A stretch of DNA of 64,000 bases, from the NCBI GenBank assembly GCA_030753015.1, contig JASMDC010000011.1, positions 1 through 64,000 on the forward strand, in the 5' to 3' direction. The stretch comes from Candidatus Undinarchaeales archaeon (GTDB lineage Archaea; SpSt-1190; JASMDC01). Positions 25,930 through 34,029 of this stretch are shown piece after piece (within the stretch, counting starts at the first letter, position 1; each line of letters begins with the position of its first letter). Below the pieces are notes generated by a model that saw nothing but the letters and a program-made list of their open reading frames with translations, was not told the origin of the DNA and did not search any database. The position numbers and the translations under genes are program-made.

Positions 25930-28260
25930 TCAGGCACCTCCTCCCTTCTCGTCCATCGCTCTCTTCAGCTCATCGGGTCGCACGGGGACGCGGAAGAGGT
26001 CCACGCCAGTGGCGTCCTGCACGGCATTGAGCACCGCGGGGCACACCGCTACGATGGGATGCTCGCCCATGGCCCTGGCGCCGAAAGGGCCGTCCTCCTG
26101 TGGCGTCTCGAGCAGATCGACGGTCTGCTTCCCCGGCATGTCACTGGCCGATGGGACGTTGTACTTGCCGATGATCGGATTAGCGAGGTTCCCGTCCTCC
26201 TTGTAGAGGACCTCTTCCTTGAGGGCGTGACCGAGGCCCTGGACCACGCCACCGACGACCTGGCCGCGCGCGGTCTGGGGATTGATGACCTTGCCCACGT
26301 CGAGCGCGGTGGCGAAATGCGTGACCTCGACCTTGCCGGAGGCCTTCTCCACCCTGACCTCGCATGCCTGGGCGCCGAAGGTCCACTCGGCAGCACAATT
26401 ACCCTGCCCGCTCTCGGGATCAGGTGTCTGGAGCCCGCGTACGATGTGAGAGCCTACGGCGACAACAGGATCGCCCACGCAGTGGCCGTCCGGGTAGGTG
26501 TAGCCCTTGACAAGATCCTTGAGAGCGACCCTGCGGGACGGGTCCGAGGCGACGAACACGGCCTCCCCGTCGTACTCCAGCTCGTCCTCGGGCACACCCA
26601 GCACCAGGGCCGCGTTGTCCAGGAGACGGACGACGCACCGGCGGCAGGCGTGGACGATGGCGTTCCCCACCCGGTAGGTGGTCATGGAGGCCACGGTCAT
26701 CCATTCGTAGGGCGAGAGGTCGGTGTCCACACGCGGGATGACCCGGACGCGCTCGTAGGGTACTTTGAGCTCCTCGGCGGCGATCTGGGCGAGCACCGTA
26801 GTGCAGCCCTGGCCCATCTCGATCCCGGCCATCGATACCGTGACGGTGGCGTCGTTGTTGAACCTGACGACCGCGCAGGACGCGGCGTTGGAGGCTGTGA
26901 CCGGCGATTTCATCAGCGAGGCCACGCCCCTACCGTACACGTACCGGTCGTCCTCGGTCCGTTTGTCACCGGCAAAGACCGCCCTCTCAACGGAGGAGAG
27001 GCATCCGTCCAGATCGCCGTTGGCGGGGGTGATTGTCTGCCCCAGCGCATTGATCCGGCCAGCGCGCAGGAAGTTCTTGCGTCGCAGCTCGAAGGGCGAC
27101 ATCCCCAGCTCTCGGGCAAGAAGGTCCATGAGACGCTCACACATGAGGTGACCTTCCGGATGGCTGTAGCCGCGGAAGGCGCCCACAGGCGGTGTGTTGG
27201 TGTAGACACCGTATGAGTCCAGATGGCAGTTGGGGAACTCGTAGGGGCCTGTGCAGTTATGGCCCCCGGCGGTGACGACGTTGCAGGACGTGTCGGCGAA
27301 GGCACCGTCGGCGAAGTACAGACCAGCCTCGATGGCCACCAGGGTACCGTCCTTCTTTGCGCCGATGCGCATCCGGCCCTTCATTCCGCGGCCGACGACC
27401 GATGAGGTGAACACCTCCTTCCGGTCGAGCACCAGACGCACGGGGCGGCCCGGGACGGCCTTGGCAACGGCGGCCACCAGCGGCTCGATGATCACGTCGG
27501 ACTTGCACCCGAAGCCACCACCCAGGAACGGAACGACGACCCTGATCTTGGTCATGGGGAGGTCGTACATGTGGGAGAGGACGCCGCGGAGGATGTACGG
27601 ACCCTGGTTCGACGCCCACACGGTCACTCCGCCATCGGACTCCCAGCGGGCGATCGCGCCATGCGGCTCGATGGTCATGTGGGCCATGTGGGGGAACTCG
27701 AACTTGCCCTCCACGATGTAGTCGGCCTCGTCGAAGCCTTCGGCGGCCCGACCCTTGCGCAGCTTGTAGTGGTGGAACACGTTGCTCCCCTTCTCCGCAT
27801 GGAACCCGGGGACGTGCTCGTACTCTCCGTTGCGTTCGTGCACCTGGGGCGCTCCCTCCTTGACGGCCTCCAGGGGATCGATGACGTGGGGCAGGGGCTC
27901 GTACTCTACCTTGATGGCCTTGCAGGCGGCGGCCGCCTGGAGCTCCGTGTCCGCGATGGCCACAGCGACACCCTCGCCAGCGTGGCGCACCTTGTCCACG
28001 GCGAGCGGCGTCTGGTCCTCGATGCAGATGCCGAAGATGATGTTGCAGTCCTTGCCCGTAACCACGGCACGAACGCCGGGCATGTCCTCGGCCTCCGACG
28101 TGTCGATGGAAAGGATGCGTGCGTGAGCGACACCCGCCCGAAGAACCTTCGCATGGAGCATGCGGGGGAGCTTGATGTCGGCAACGTAGACTGCCTGGCC
28201 GGTGACCTTTTCGACAGCGTCGGCCCGCTTCTTGGAAACACCGATGGACTTGTACCCCAT
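25930..28260 (-). CDS. Xanthine/aldehyde dehydrogenase-family molybdopterin subunit
   Basis: A 776-aa catalytic subunit that should bind molybdopterin cofactor and hydroxylate an aldehyde or N-heterocycle. It contains the family blocks ATGQAVYVADI-like N-terminus (GQAVYVADIKLPRMLHAKVL), VVVPFLGGGFGCKSD, GAFRGYSHPEGH, SMAGIEMGQGCTTVLAQIA and GPFGARAMGEHPIVAV, where E733 is the catalytic glutamate. It lacks the AYRCSFR loop of CO dehydrogenase, so CO is an unlikely substrate. It is transcribed with the iron-sulfur subunit. A TATA box lies about 35 nt before the ATG. The substrate is unknown; nearby hutI does not settle it. Confidence 0.9.
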   Translation of the reverse strand: MGYKSIGVSKKRADAVEKVTGQAVYVADIKLPRMLHAKVLRAGVAHARILSIDTSEAEDMPGVRAVVTGKDCNIIFGICIEDQTPLAVDKVRHAGEGVAVAIADTELQAAAACKAIKVEYEPLPHVIDPLEAVKEGAPQVHERNGEYEHVPGFHAEKGSNVFHHYKLRKGRAAEGFDEADYIVEGKFEFPHMAHMTIEPHGAIARWESDGGVTVWASNQGPYILRGVLSHMYDLPMTKIRVVVPFLGGGFGCKSDVIIEPLVAAVAKAVPGRPVRLVLDRKEVFTSSVVGRGMKGRMRIGAKKDGTLVAIEAGLYFADGAFADTSCNVVTAGGHNCTGPYEFPNCHLDSYGVYTNTPPVGAFRGYSHPEGHLMCERLMDLLARELGMSPFELRRKNFLRAGRINALGQTITPANGDLDGCLSSVERAVFAGDKRTEDDRYVYGRGVASLMKSPVTASNAASCAVVRFNNDATVTVSMAGIEMGQGCTTVLAQIAAEELKVPYERVRVIPRVDTDLSPYEWMTVASMTTYRVGNAIVHACRRCVVRLLDNAALVLGVPEDELEYDGEAVFVASDPSRRVALKDLVKGYTYPDGHCVGDPVVAVGSHIVRGLQTPDPESGQGNCAAEWTFGAQACEVRVEKASGKVEVTHFATALDVGKVINPQTARGQVVGGVVQGLGHALKEEVLYKEDGNLANPIIGKYNVPSASDMPGKQTVDLLETPQEDGPFGARAMGEHPIVAVCPAVLNAVQDATGVDLFRVPVRPDELKRAMDEKGGGA

Positions 28261-28290
28261 ATGAACGACCCGAGCGGGCTAGCGGCTCGA

Positions 28291-28300
28291 AATATAAATA
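28291..28300 (-). promoter_or_regulatory. TATA box of the molybdenum hydroxylase operon
   Basis: Read leftward, TATTTATATT ends 30 nt before ATG 28260, leaving a leader of about 10 nt. A clear A/T island in GC-rich surroundings. Confidence 0.55.
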
Positions 28301-28467
28301 GCCTTCGTCGGAGTGGGCACAGGTCTTGGGGAGATGTAGATCAGACCTCCAGGATACTTCCACCCCGCTCCAGGGGCAGCCTCTTTCCTAGAACGTGTTC
28401 GAGAAATAAATCCCGCGTGCTTCACAGGCTGTCCGAGCTGTACTTTGACACTACGTTCTCGCTGGAG

Positions 28468-28737
28468 ATGTGCTTAGTGCTGTCTCCCGATACCGACGAC
28501 CTGACCGAATACCTGTTCGGCGAGCGGCTGGTGCCAACGACGGCGAACCTGCGGGACGACATATTCAATCCAGATGCCGGCGAGACGCCGCAGAACTCGC
28601 CCGAGGACGCGTGCTCGTCGGTCTGGGTGTCGGGGATGACGCGCCACCGCGAGCGCGGCGGCATGCACGATGAGAAATCTATATATATGTACGTGTACAC
28701 ATACATAGTATGGGCACCAAGACCATCTCCATCATGA
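28468..28737 (+). CDS. Possible small acidic ORF or gene remnant
   Basis: The space between the hydroxylase operon and vapB has one frame with coding character: ATG 28468, then LVLSPDTDDLTEYLFGERLV and a Glu/Asp-rich stretch, with mostly G or C at third positions. It has no family I recognise and no good ribosome-binding site. The frame runs through the vapB promoter and into vapB, where it loses coding character. It may be a decayed gene whose true end was lost; the reading is weak. Confidence 0.25.
   Translation: MCLVLSPDTDDLTEYLFGERLVPTTANLRDDIFNPDAGETPQNSPEDACSSVWVSGMTRHRERGGMHDEKSIYMYVYTYIVWAPRPSPS
28679..28699 (+). promoter_or_regulatory. vapBC promoter with inverted repeat
   Basis: TCTATATATATG followed by TGTAC-GT-GTACA (28688-28699), a perfect 5-bp inverted repeat with a 2-nt spacer, about 20 nt before the vapB start. 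Position and symmetry fit autorepression by the VapB dimer or VapBC complex. Confidence 0.5.
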
Positions 28738-28931
28738 ACGAGGCCTACGAGGCGCTCGCTCGGGAGAAAGGCAAAGGTGAGAGCTTCACCGATGTCATCC
28801 TCAAGCTCGTCGGTAGGACGACGTCACTGTCCGATTGCATCGGCACATGGGATGTAGACGATGAAGAGTGGGCGCGAATCGAGAAGGATCTGGTCTGCAC
28901 GTGGCGTTCGTTCGAGGGGCGGCTCCTATGA
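28710..28931 (+). CDS. vapB: VapB-type antitoxin (DUF217-like)
   Basis: A 73-aa protein. MGTKTISIMNEAYEALAREK followed by GESFTDVILKLVGR is the hallmark of the DUF217 antitoxins, a ribbon-helix-helix-like DNA-binding N-terminus. The acidic tail (DVDDEEW) would occupy the active site of the PIN toxin. The stop overlaps the toxin start (ATGA), the normal arrangement for this pair. Confidence 0.88.
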   Translation: MGTKTISIMNEAYEALAREKGKGESFTDVILKLVGRTTSLSDCIGTWDVDDEEWARIEKDLVCTWRSFEGRLL

Positions 28932-29326
28932 TCCCTTTATGCCTGGACACGGACCTCTTGGTGGCCATACTTCGCGGCGACCCATCCGCCAGGCATTTTA
29001 TCCTGGGCAATGAAAAAGGGACCCAGCTTGCGACGACGACCGTAAACGCGTTCGAGGTCCTCTTCGGCGCGAACCGGTCGCGAAAGAGGAAGGAGAACCT
29101 CCTTGCCACCAACAGATTGCTCAGCAGGCTTCACATCCTTCCCCTCGACCTCGAAAGCGCGGACGAGGCCGCATCCCTGTTCGCCTCGCTCCACGACAAG
29201 GGGTGCCCGCTAGATCTTCGGGACACGCTCATCGCCGCTATCGCCCTGACGAAGGGCTATGTTCTTGTCACGAGGAATACCAAGCACTTTGACAGGGCGA
29301 AGGAGCTCGGTACCAAGATCTGGTAG
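28928..29326 (+). CDS. vapC: VapC-type PIN-domain toxin
   Basis: A 132-aa PIN-domain RNase toxin. Metal-binding acids are seen in PLCLDTDLLVAI (first Asp), in NAFEVLFGA (Glu) and in LDLRDTLIAAIA (Asp); the final position reads VTRNTKHF, with Asn in place of the more usual Asp. The start was placed at ATG 28928, overlapping the vapB stop, because the longer frame runs back inside vapB and adds residues foreign to the fold. It lies next to decayed insertion-sequence DNA. Confidence 0.88.
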   Translation: MIPLCLDTDLLVAILRGDPSARHFILGNEKGTQLATTTVNAFEVLFGANRSRKRKENLLATNRLLSRLHILPLDLESADEAASLFASLHDKGCPLDLRDTLIAAIALTKGYVLVTRNTKHFDRAKELGTKIW

Positions 29327-29570
29327 CGGTAGTGGGGTGCAGGACGGCGGCAGGTTCACCGTTGAGCTGCGCGGCGAGACGGCGCCGTACCTCAAGGTCA
29401 CCCCCTCCATGGACAGGCTGTCCGATAATTCGTAGATCCTGTCGCTTCAAGGCCTCTGAACCATGTCACAGGAAGTGTGCACCCTAACTTCTATGGGGGT
29501 GATATTCAGCACCTGGATGGAAAGAGGCCCTCAAACAAGGTCAATAAAGTTGTGCACCCTAACTTCAGTC
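29327..29570. other. Gap with gene debris and a 16-bp direct repeat
   Basis: Just after vapC a short frame (DGGRFTVELRGETAPYLKV) ends at a TAG near 29434 and looks like the C-terminal shred of a lost gene. Further on, TGTGCACCCTAACTTC occurs at 29476-29491 and again at 29551-29566, both in the same orientation and 75 bp apart. The second copy abuts the start of the short ORF at 29571. No intact gene or RNA was found. Confidence 0.5.
29476..29566. repeat. 16-bp direct repeat pair
   Basis: Two perfect copies of TGTGCACCCTAACTTC with identical orientation and a 59-bp spacer. They resemble subterminal repeats or solo ends of an insertion element; no matching copy is seen elsewhere in the window. 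Confidence 0.55.
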
Positions 29571-29780
29571 ATGGTGTACACGGAGATCAAGACGATCAAA
29601 GGACGGCAATACAAGTACCTCCGCAAGTGCGTCCGGATCAACGGCCGTGTAGTTCACAGGACAGTGAAGTACCTGGGCCCTTTGAAACCAAGATACAGAT
29701 CCCAGAAAAAGAAGGCGATCCGATCAGACACTTACAACGGGTTTGAGTCAGAAAGCTCACCTCATTCATGGGTGGGATGA
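29571..29780 (+). CDS. Short transposase-like N-terminal fragment
   Basis: A 69-aa ORF: MVYTEIKTIKGRQYKYLRK then VRINGRVVHRTVKYLG. This beta-hairpin 'K..G..Y.YL...R..GKV....IKYLG' pattern opens IS1634/IS4-type transposases and also occurs as stand-alone short archaeal ORFs. The longer frame from 29463 has no support upstream of this ATG. No catalytic DDE part follows. It is probably a fragment. Confidence 0.4.
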   Translation: MVYTEIKTIKGRQYKYLRKCVRINGRVVHRTVKYLGPLKPRYRSQKKKAIRSDTYNGFESESSPHSWVG

Positions 29781-29949
29781 ATGACGTGTTTCCCTGAAGG
29801 GAACCAAACCCGAAAGGTAAAAGGACCACATGAATACCGGTATGTCGCCCCCCTTTGGTATTTATTGTTGAACGACCTCCTATTGTCTGGAGGGATGCTC
29901 AAGGGCCTTCAAGCGGTATTAAGAGGCGACGCTCATCTGGAGCGATCAG

Positions 29950-30288
29950 TGGGATGCCTTCATCGGTCTGCTCCGCAACACGGCTGTAGCGGCCTGGGCG
30001 GAGCTGGTCGAGGTGGGCCCGAGGAACACATCACCGATATGCAGCTCGTGCGGGACATAGTTACCAGGGCGCAGACCCGCGTCCATCGATGCCCGCACTG
30101 CGGGTTCGAGGCGTATCCGGATGTGAACGTCGCAGAGAACATACTCGTAGAAACTAGGGCTGGACGAGCCCGAAGTCACGCCTGTGGAGATCCCGCCTAT
30201 ACTCCCGCCATAGACGGGGGGGGGCAAGCGGAATCGCAGAAGCAGGAACTATACGCGGTGAGCCCATCGGGGCGATATACGCTGGAAG
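29950..30288 (+). pseudogene. tnpB: TnpB remnant with a frameshift between its zinc-finger halves
   Basis: One frame reads WDAFIGLLRNTAVAAWAELV then EVGPRNTSPICSSCGT and stops at 30058-30060. The next frame continues RVHRCPHCGFEAYPDVNVAE, NILVETRAGRARSHACGDPA. Together they give the C-terminal RuvC III and CxxC...CxxC zinc-ribbon region of TnpB, the RNA-guided nuclease of IS605-type elements, broken by a one- or two-base change near 30055-30077. The RuvC I and II motifs are gone. Confidence 0.75.
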
Positions 30289-30318
30289 CCCGTGGATTTT
30301 ATCCACGGGAGGATGTCA
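30289..30318 (+). ncRNA. IS605-type right-end hairpin, possible omega-RNA 3' end
   Basis: CCCGTGGAT-TTT-ATCCACGGG is a perfect 9-bp hairpin (30289-30309), followed by AGGATGTCA. In IS605-type elements this structure marks the right end and forms the 3' scaffold of the omega-RNA that TnpB uses as guide. It survives intact although tnpB is broken, so it could still be matched by a TnpB acting from another locus. Confidence 0.55.
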
Positions 30319-30402
30319 CGATCGCTCCACAAGCAAGAATGGCACCTTGCCCCGGACATCGAGGGCATGATACAGGATGACCACTTTATCAGTGGGATGA
30401 TG

Positions 30403-31344
30403 TCACAGCCACTCCTGTTTGATGAAGTACACGACCGCCACTGCGGAGAACAACAGGCAGATGAGCATGATGATCCAGAACGCGTGGGGCGTCTGGTCGA
30501 GGGGCAGGGTGACGTTCATCCCGTAGATGCTCGACACGAGGGTGGGGAGCGAGAGGATGATGGTGATGGACGTGAGTATCTTCATCACCGTGTTGAGGTT
30601 GTTCGAGACCACCGATGAGTACGTCTCCATCGTCCCCTGGAGGATGTTCGAGAAGATGTTGGCCATCTCGACGCATTGCTGGTTCTCGACGATGAGGTCG
30701 TCGAGAATATCCTCGTCCTCCTCGTAGAGCTTGACGACCTTGCCCTGGGACAGGCGTGCGAGCACGTTCCCGTTGCCCACGATGCCCGTGCGGAAGTAGA
30801 TGAGGTCCTTCTGCAGCTCCATGAGCTCGATGATCTCCTCGTTCCGGATGGAGCTGAGAAGACCCGTCTCGATGTTCTGCATCTCCCGCTCGATGCTGGC
30901 CAGGTGGCGGAGGTAGGCGACGATAGTGCGTGAGATGACCTGGAGGAGGAACAGCGTCGTCTTTGAGGTGGCGAACGATCGCACCTTGTCCTCCCTGAAC
31001 GAGTGGAGCACCGTCTCGTCCTCGAGGCAGACTGTGATGACGTGCTCCTCCGCGAGGATGATGCCGAGGGGGAGGGTGGACAGCTTGAGCCTGCCGCCTT
31101 CCTTCTCGCTCTTGATGGGGATGCGGATGATGAACAGGCGGCTTCCCGGTTCGATGTCGAGGCGGGAACGCTCGTCGTCGTCGAGGGGGAAGAGCATGTG
31201 GTCCTCTACAGCGGTGGTGTTCCCGAGCACCTTCCCCATCTCATCAGGGGTCGGTCGGACCAGGTCGACCCAGTCGCCGGGCTTGACGTCGTCGACGAGC
31301 TGGAGGGTCTCGTCCGCAGCGTGCTTGCGGTAGATACGCATCAT
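30403..31344 (-). CDS. corA: CorA-type magnesium/divalent cation transporter
   Basis: A 313-aa CorA-family channel. A cytosolic alpha/beta N-domain and long stalk helices (LLSSIRNEEIIELMELQKDL) lead to two C-terminal transmembrane helices. TM1 ends in the signature Y-G-M-N (SSIYGMNVTLP), then TM2 (FWIIMLICLLFSAVAVVYF) and a basic tail. The family imports Mg2+, Co2+ or Ni2+ as pentamers. ATG 31344 (or 31341) is preferred over the in-frame GTG at 31359, which overlaps the GGTGGGG ribosome-binding site. Confidence 0.92.
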   Translation of the reverse strand: MMRIYRKHAADETLQLVDDVKPGDWVDLVRPTPDEMGKVLGNTTAVEDHMLFPLDDDERSRLDIEPGSRLFIIRIPIKSEKEGGRLKLSTLPLGIILAEEHVITVCLEDETVLHSFREDKVRSFATSKTTLFLLQVISRTIVAYLRHLASIEREMQNIETGLLSSIRNEEIIELMELQKDLIYFRTGIVGNGNVLARLSQGKVVKLYEEDEDILDDLIVENQQCVEMANIFSNILQGTMETYSSVVSNNLNTVMKILTSITIILSLPTLVSSIYGMNVTLPLDQTPHAFWIIMLICLLFSAVAVVYFIKQEWL

Positions 31345-31435
31345 GGTAAACGACCCCACCTAGGGCTCGGCGCCCTTTCTGGCGCGGAACATAAGAAAAG
31401 CATTTAACCTTGTCCTTGGCCGGGCAGCAGCGCCT

Positions 31436-31966
31436 TCAGGCCGTCTCCCAGGGCAGTTCTGGGCCTAGGGCGTCGAGGAACCACGCGTTGAGCCGACGCA
31501 CGCGGTCGGTGGCCGTGTGGTCGGAGCCGAGCTCACGGATGAACCGTGCTTCCGCCTCCTCGGGGGTACCGACACGAACGCCGAACACCAGGTTGTCGGC
31601 GAAGGCGACCACCCGCTCCTCCAGGCTCTCGGGCAGATAGTCGCGTACCGGCAGGCCCACCGTGGACGCCTCCTTCCGGTCGATACCGGCGCCGATATGA
31701 ACTAGGGCGATCCGCGCGATGGTCTCGTCCTCGTCGCGGAGAATGCGGTAGCCCTCGAGACAATGATCGATCCCGTGGGAGCGAGACCGGCCGATGTCGT
31801 GGAGCAGGGCGCCCGTCTCCACCAGCGCCACGTCAACAGGATGCCCGCGACCTCTCAGTGTCTCGGCGACCCGGCAGGCCAGCCGTGCCACCGTCCGGGA
31901 ATGGTCGATGACGTGGGCCTCGAGACCTGACGAGGTCAGGAGCTCCTCAGCCCGTTCCCTGGTCAC
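31436..31966 (-). CDS. HD-domain phosphohydrolase (HDIG-like, archaeal)
   Basis: A 176-aa protein starting at GTG 31966. The metal-binding HD site is VIDHSRTVARLA ... ETGALLHDIGRSRSHGIDH, with a later VHIGAG histidine. This is the archaeal HDIG-type family thought to hydrolyse phosphate esters of nucleotides or small metabolites; the substrate is unknown. The long frame upstream is an out-of-phase reading of the HIT gene, which this gene overlaps by 20 nt, so the two are co-translated. Confidence 0.82.
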   Translation of the reverse strand: MTRERAEELLTSSGLEAHVIDHSRTVARLACRVAETLRGRGHPVDVALVETGALLHDIGRSRSHGIDHCLEGYRILRDEDETIARIALVHIGAGIDRKEASTVGLPVRDYLPESLEERVVAFADNLVFGVRVGTPEEAEARFIRELGSDHTATDRVRRLNAWFLDALGPELPWETA

Positions 31967-32441
31967 CGGCAAGGATGTCCCTCCGCGCCCGGAGCTTCTC
32001 GACCACCGTGTCCAGGGGCTCGAGCTGGATGCGGGTTCCTGCCGCGATGTCCATGAAGCCCATCTCGTTCGGGTACCGGGGGACCACGTGAGCATGGAGG
32101 TGGGGGATGCTCGCTCCCGAGAACACTCCTTGGTTGATACCGATGTTGAAGCCCTTGGGCGTGAACACCTCCTCGAGCAGCTGAACGCTCCGTTCCATGA
32201 GGGTGTAGAACGACCCGCGCTCGTCGGACCGGAGGTCGGCCAGGGTCTCGACATGCCGCAAGGGGATGATGAGGAGGTGACCGGGATTGTACGGGTAGAT
32301 GTTCAGCACGACCATCGTGTGATCGTTGCGGTACACCTCGTAGTCGGGATCGGCCCCTTCGCGAACAGCACAGAGGATGCATCCCTCTGGCCGCTCCCCG
32401 CGGACGTACTCTCCCTTCCATGGAACGGTGAGATACGTCAT
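31947..32441 (-). CDS. HIT-family nucleotide hydrolase
   Basis: A 164-aa histidine-triad protein. The active site is IPHLHAHVVPR (H-x-H-x-H) and the GCILC at residues 20-24 is the zinc-binding half seen in the AP4A hydrolase-like HIT branch. It should cleave dinucleoside polyphosphates or AMP conjugates. The ATG overlaps the stop of the NEMF gene (ATGA). Confidence 0.9.
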   Translation of the reverse strand: MTYLTVPWKGEYVRGERPEGCILCAVREGADPDYEVYRNDHTMVVLNIYPYNPGHLLIIPLRHVETLADLRSDERGSFYTLMERSVQLLEEVFTPKGFNIGINQGVFSGASIPHLHAHVVPRYPNEMGFMDIAAGTRIQLEPLDTVVEKLRARRDILAGDQGTG

Positions 32442-33562
32442 GATGCGTCCTCCAGCTTCAGGACGATCCGTCCCTCGTCCTCCTTGATCTCCACGACCGC
32501 CTTGGCCTCGGGGAGACCGGCCTTGCTCCCCTCCTCCAGTCGCTCCTTGATCTCGTCCCAGCCCAGGCGCCGCCGGGCCGCGAGCAGGTTCGCAAGGATG
32601 TTCTCCACGAGCTGGAGGTTGGCGAAGATGAGGTCGCCGCGTTTGCGGTCCTCCACGGACGAGGCCTTGAACCCATCGAGGAAGCGCTCCTGTTTCGCAA
32701 GCGTCTCTTCCAGCGAGCGAACCTTCGATTGGCGCTTATCCTCGGCCGCCTTCTCGGCCCTGCCACCGGCGTGCTCCGTGTAGTGGTCGTCCAGGGCCTG
32801 GTTGAATGTGTCGAACGTCTCGCGTTCGGTCTCCCCGTCGATCAATAGCTTGAGCGGTGCAGGTCTCCCCCCGGTAGGCGTGTTCGGCGAGAGCTCGCCC
32901 TCGATCGCCTCGAGGAAGGCGGTCAGGAACGGGAACACCTTCCGCGCTACTTCTTCTGTGGTTGGCGCGTCCTTCTCAACGCTCGCGCGCAGGCACACCT
33001 CTTCTGCATACCTCCCACCGAGCCCGACCTCAACGGCCAGAGCGCGGACGAGGTCCCGTTCGGACGCGGCGAGCAGCTGGACGAAACCCTCCTCGTCAAG
33101 ATCGTAGGGATCACTGGAGATGCTTGGCGGATACTCGTAGGACCTCCCGTGGAGCACGTCCCTGTCCCGCCATCGCTGACGGGAGAGGAGACCGATGATG
33201 AGGCCCTCAGGGCCTAGAAGGGCCAGGTTGCCCTTGCTGAAGAGCTCGAGCAGGAGCACGCGTTCTCCAAGGTCGACCTCGACGATGCGATCGAAGCCGT
33301 ACTGACGCACCTCCTTGATAACCTGGCCGCTAAGGTGCTTACGCAGCTGCATGGCGAGGGCCGTCGCCTGGATGGGGGCGCTCCTGCGCGTGACGCTGAG
33401 GTGGACGCTCCTGCCGGGGACCACGACCAGTTCGGCCTGGCCCGTCAGACGGGAGTAGAGGCGGATGCGGACCTCGTCCTCGAACTGGAACACCTTGTCC
33501 ACACGAGCCCCCTCGAGGACCGCCAGCTCCTTGACGACAGCACGCACGTCAGGGCTGCTCAT
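32438..33562 (-). CDS. NEMF/Rqc2 (NFACT) homologue, short form
   Basis: A 374-aa protein matching the N-terminal half of archaeal NEMF/Rqc2 proteins. The NFACT-N domain (about 1-180: VKELAVLEGARVDKVFQF, LVVVPGRSVHLSVTRR, ALAMQLRKHLSGQ, DRIVEVDLG) is followed by a helix-hairpin-helix-like region (GLGGRYAEEVCLRASV) and coiled-coil segments (about 255-340). Full-length homologues run to about 600-700 aa and end with the NFACT-R domain; here the protein stops after the coiled coil and no separate NFACT-R gene is seen in the window. In the family, the complete protein binds the 60S/50S subunit with peptidyl-tRNA during ribosome rescue. The stop overlaps the HIT start and the start overlaps the upstream gene's stop. 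Confidence 0.8.
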   Translation of the reverse strand: MSSPDVRAVVKELAVLEGARVDKVFQFEDEVRIRLYSRLTGQAELVVVPGRSVHLSVTRRSAPIQATALAMQLRKHLSGQVIKEVRQYGFDRIVEVDLGERVLLLELFSKGNLALLGPEGLIIGLLSRQRWRDRDVLHGRSYEYPPSISSDPYDLDEEGFVQLLAASERDLVRALAVEVGLGGRYAEEVCLRASVEKDAPTTEEVARKVFPFLTAFLEAIEGELSPNTPTGGRPAPLKLLIDGETERETFDTFNQALDDHYTEHAGGRAEKAAEDKRQSKVRSLEETLAKQERFLDGFKASSVEDRKRGDLIFANLQLVENILANLLAARRRLGWDEIKERLEEGSKAGLPEAKAVVEIKEDEGRIVLKLEDAS

Positions 33563-34029
33563 CGGCTCTGCCGTGATCTACCACCCCCGATCTTTAGCAT
33601 CCATCCCAGTTCGCGCTCGCCGTACCGTCCCCATGCGTCACCGACGCCCTCCCGCTCATCCTTATGGATGATGAGGGCCATGAGATTTACTGAGACCGCA
33701 GCGAGGACGGTCAGGTCACGGACATCCTTCATGTCAGCGTCCCGGCCAAGGATGCGGAGAGCGCTCACGGCACAAGAGTTCACCTTGCGAAGGATCCCGT
33801 GGTCCTCATCCTGCGGGGACGGCCATGGATTGTGGTCCACCTCGATCCCGAACCGCTCACGGAGATATGAGGGCTCGAACACGCGCTCCACCCGTTCATC
33901 GTCGACGAAGAGCTTGTAGTTCGCGATGGCATCCGATCGTGAGTCGAGCACAGCGATCTCCTCCATCGTGGGAACGCGTCCCTGCTCGAACACGGCACGG
34001 AGGACGTCGTTCGGGCGGATCCGGGGCAT
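33559..34029 (-). CDS. Conserved-looking protein of unknown function
   Basis: A 156-aa predicted cytosolic protein, first gene of a four-gene overlapping operon with NEMF, HIT and HD genes. It starts MPRIRPNDVLRAVFEQGRVP and ends with a basic tail (KIGGGRSRQSR). The middle contains a hydrophobic helix (LTVLAAVSVNLMALIIH). I recognise no family. Its 4-nt overlap with the NEMF homologue suggests coordinated synthesis, perhaps in translation quality control. Confidence 0.65.
   Translation of the reverse strand: MPRIRPNDVLRAVFEQGRVPTMEEIAVLDSRSDAIANYKLFVDDERVERVFEPSYLRERFGIEVDHNPWPSPQDEDHGILRKVNSCAVSALRILGRDADMKDVRDLTVLAAVSVNLMALIIHKDEREGVGDAWGRYGERELGWMLKIGGGRSRQSR

Larger units (their letters stand above)
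29900..30318 (+). mobile_element. Decayed IS200/IS605-type element, right part
   Basis: This region holds the frameshifted C-terminal half of a TnpB gene and, at its right edge, a perfect 9-bp stem with the GGAGGATGTCA tail typical of the right end of archaeal IS605-family elements. A TTCCC/GGGAA stem-loop at 29790-29803 may belong to the left side. No TnpA gene is present and most of TnpB is missing, so the element cannot transpose by itself. Confidence 0.7.

Noticed and set aside
25930-28260. Carbon monoxide dehydrogenase large subunit
   Set aside because: The active-site loop carrying the copper-ligating Cys of CoxL is not present; only general family motifs are.
27571-28467. Long plus-strand frame across the molybdenum hydroxylase gene
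   Set aside because: Antisense shadow; only its last part (28468-28737) lies outside the real gene and was kept at low confidence.
31967-32254. N-terminal extension of the HD-domain protein
   Set aside because: The added residues are an out-of-frame reading of the HIT gene, rich in Ser, Arg and Pro, and are foreign to the family.
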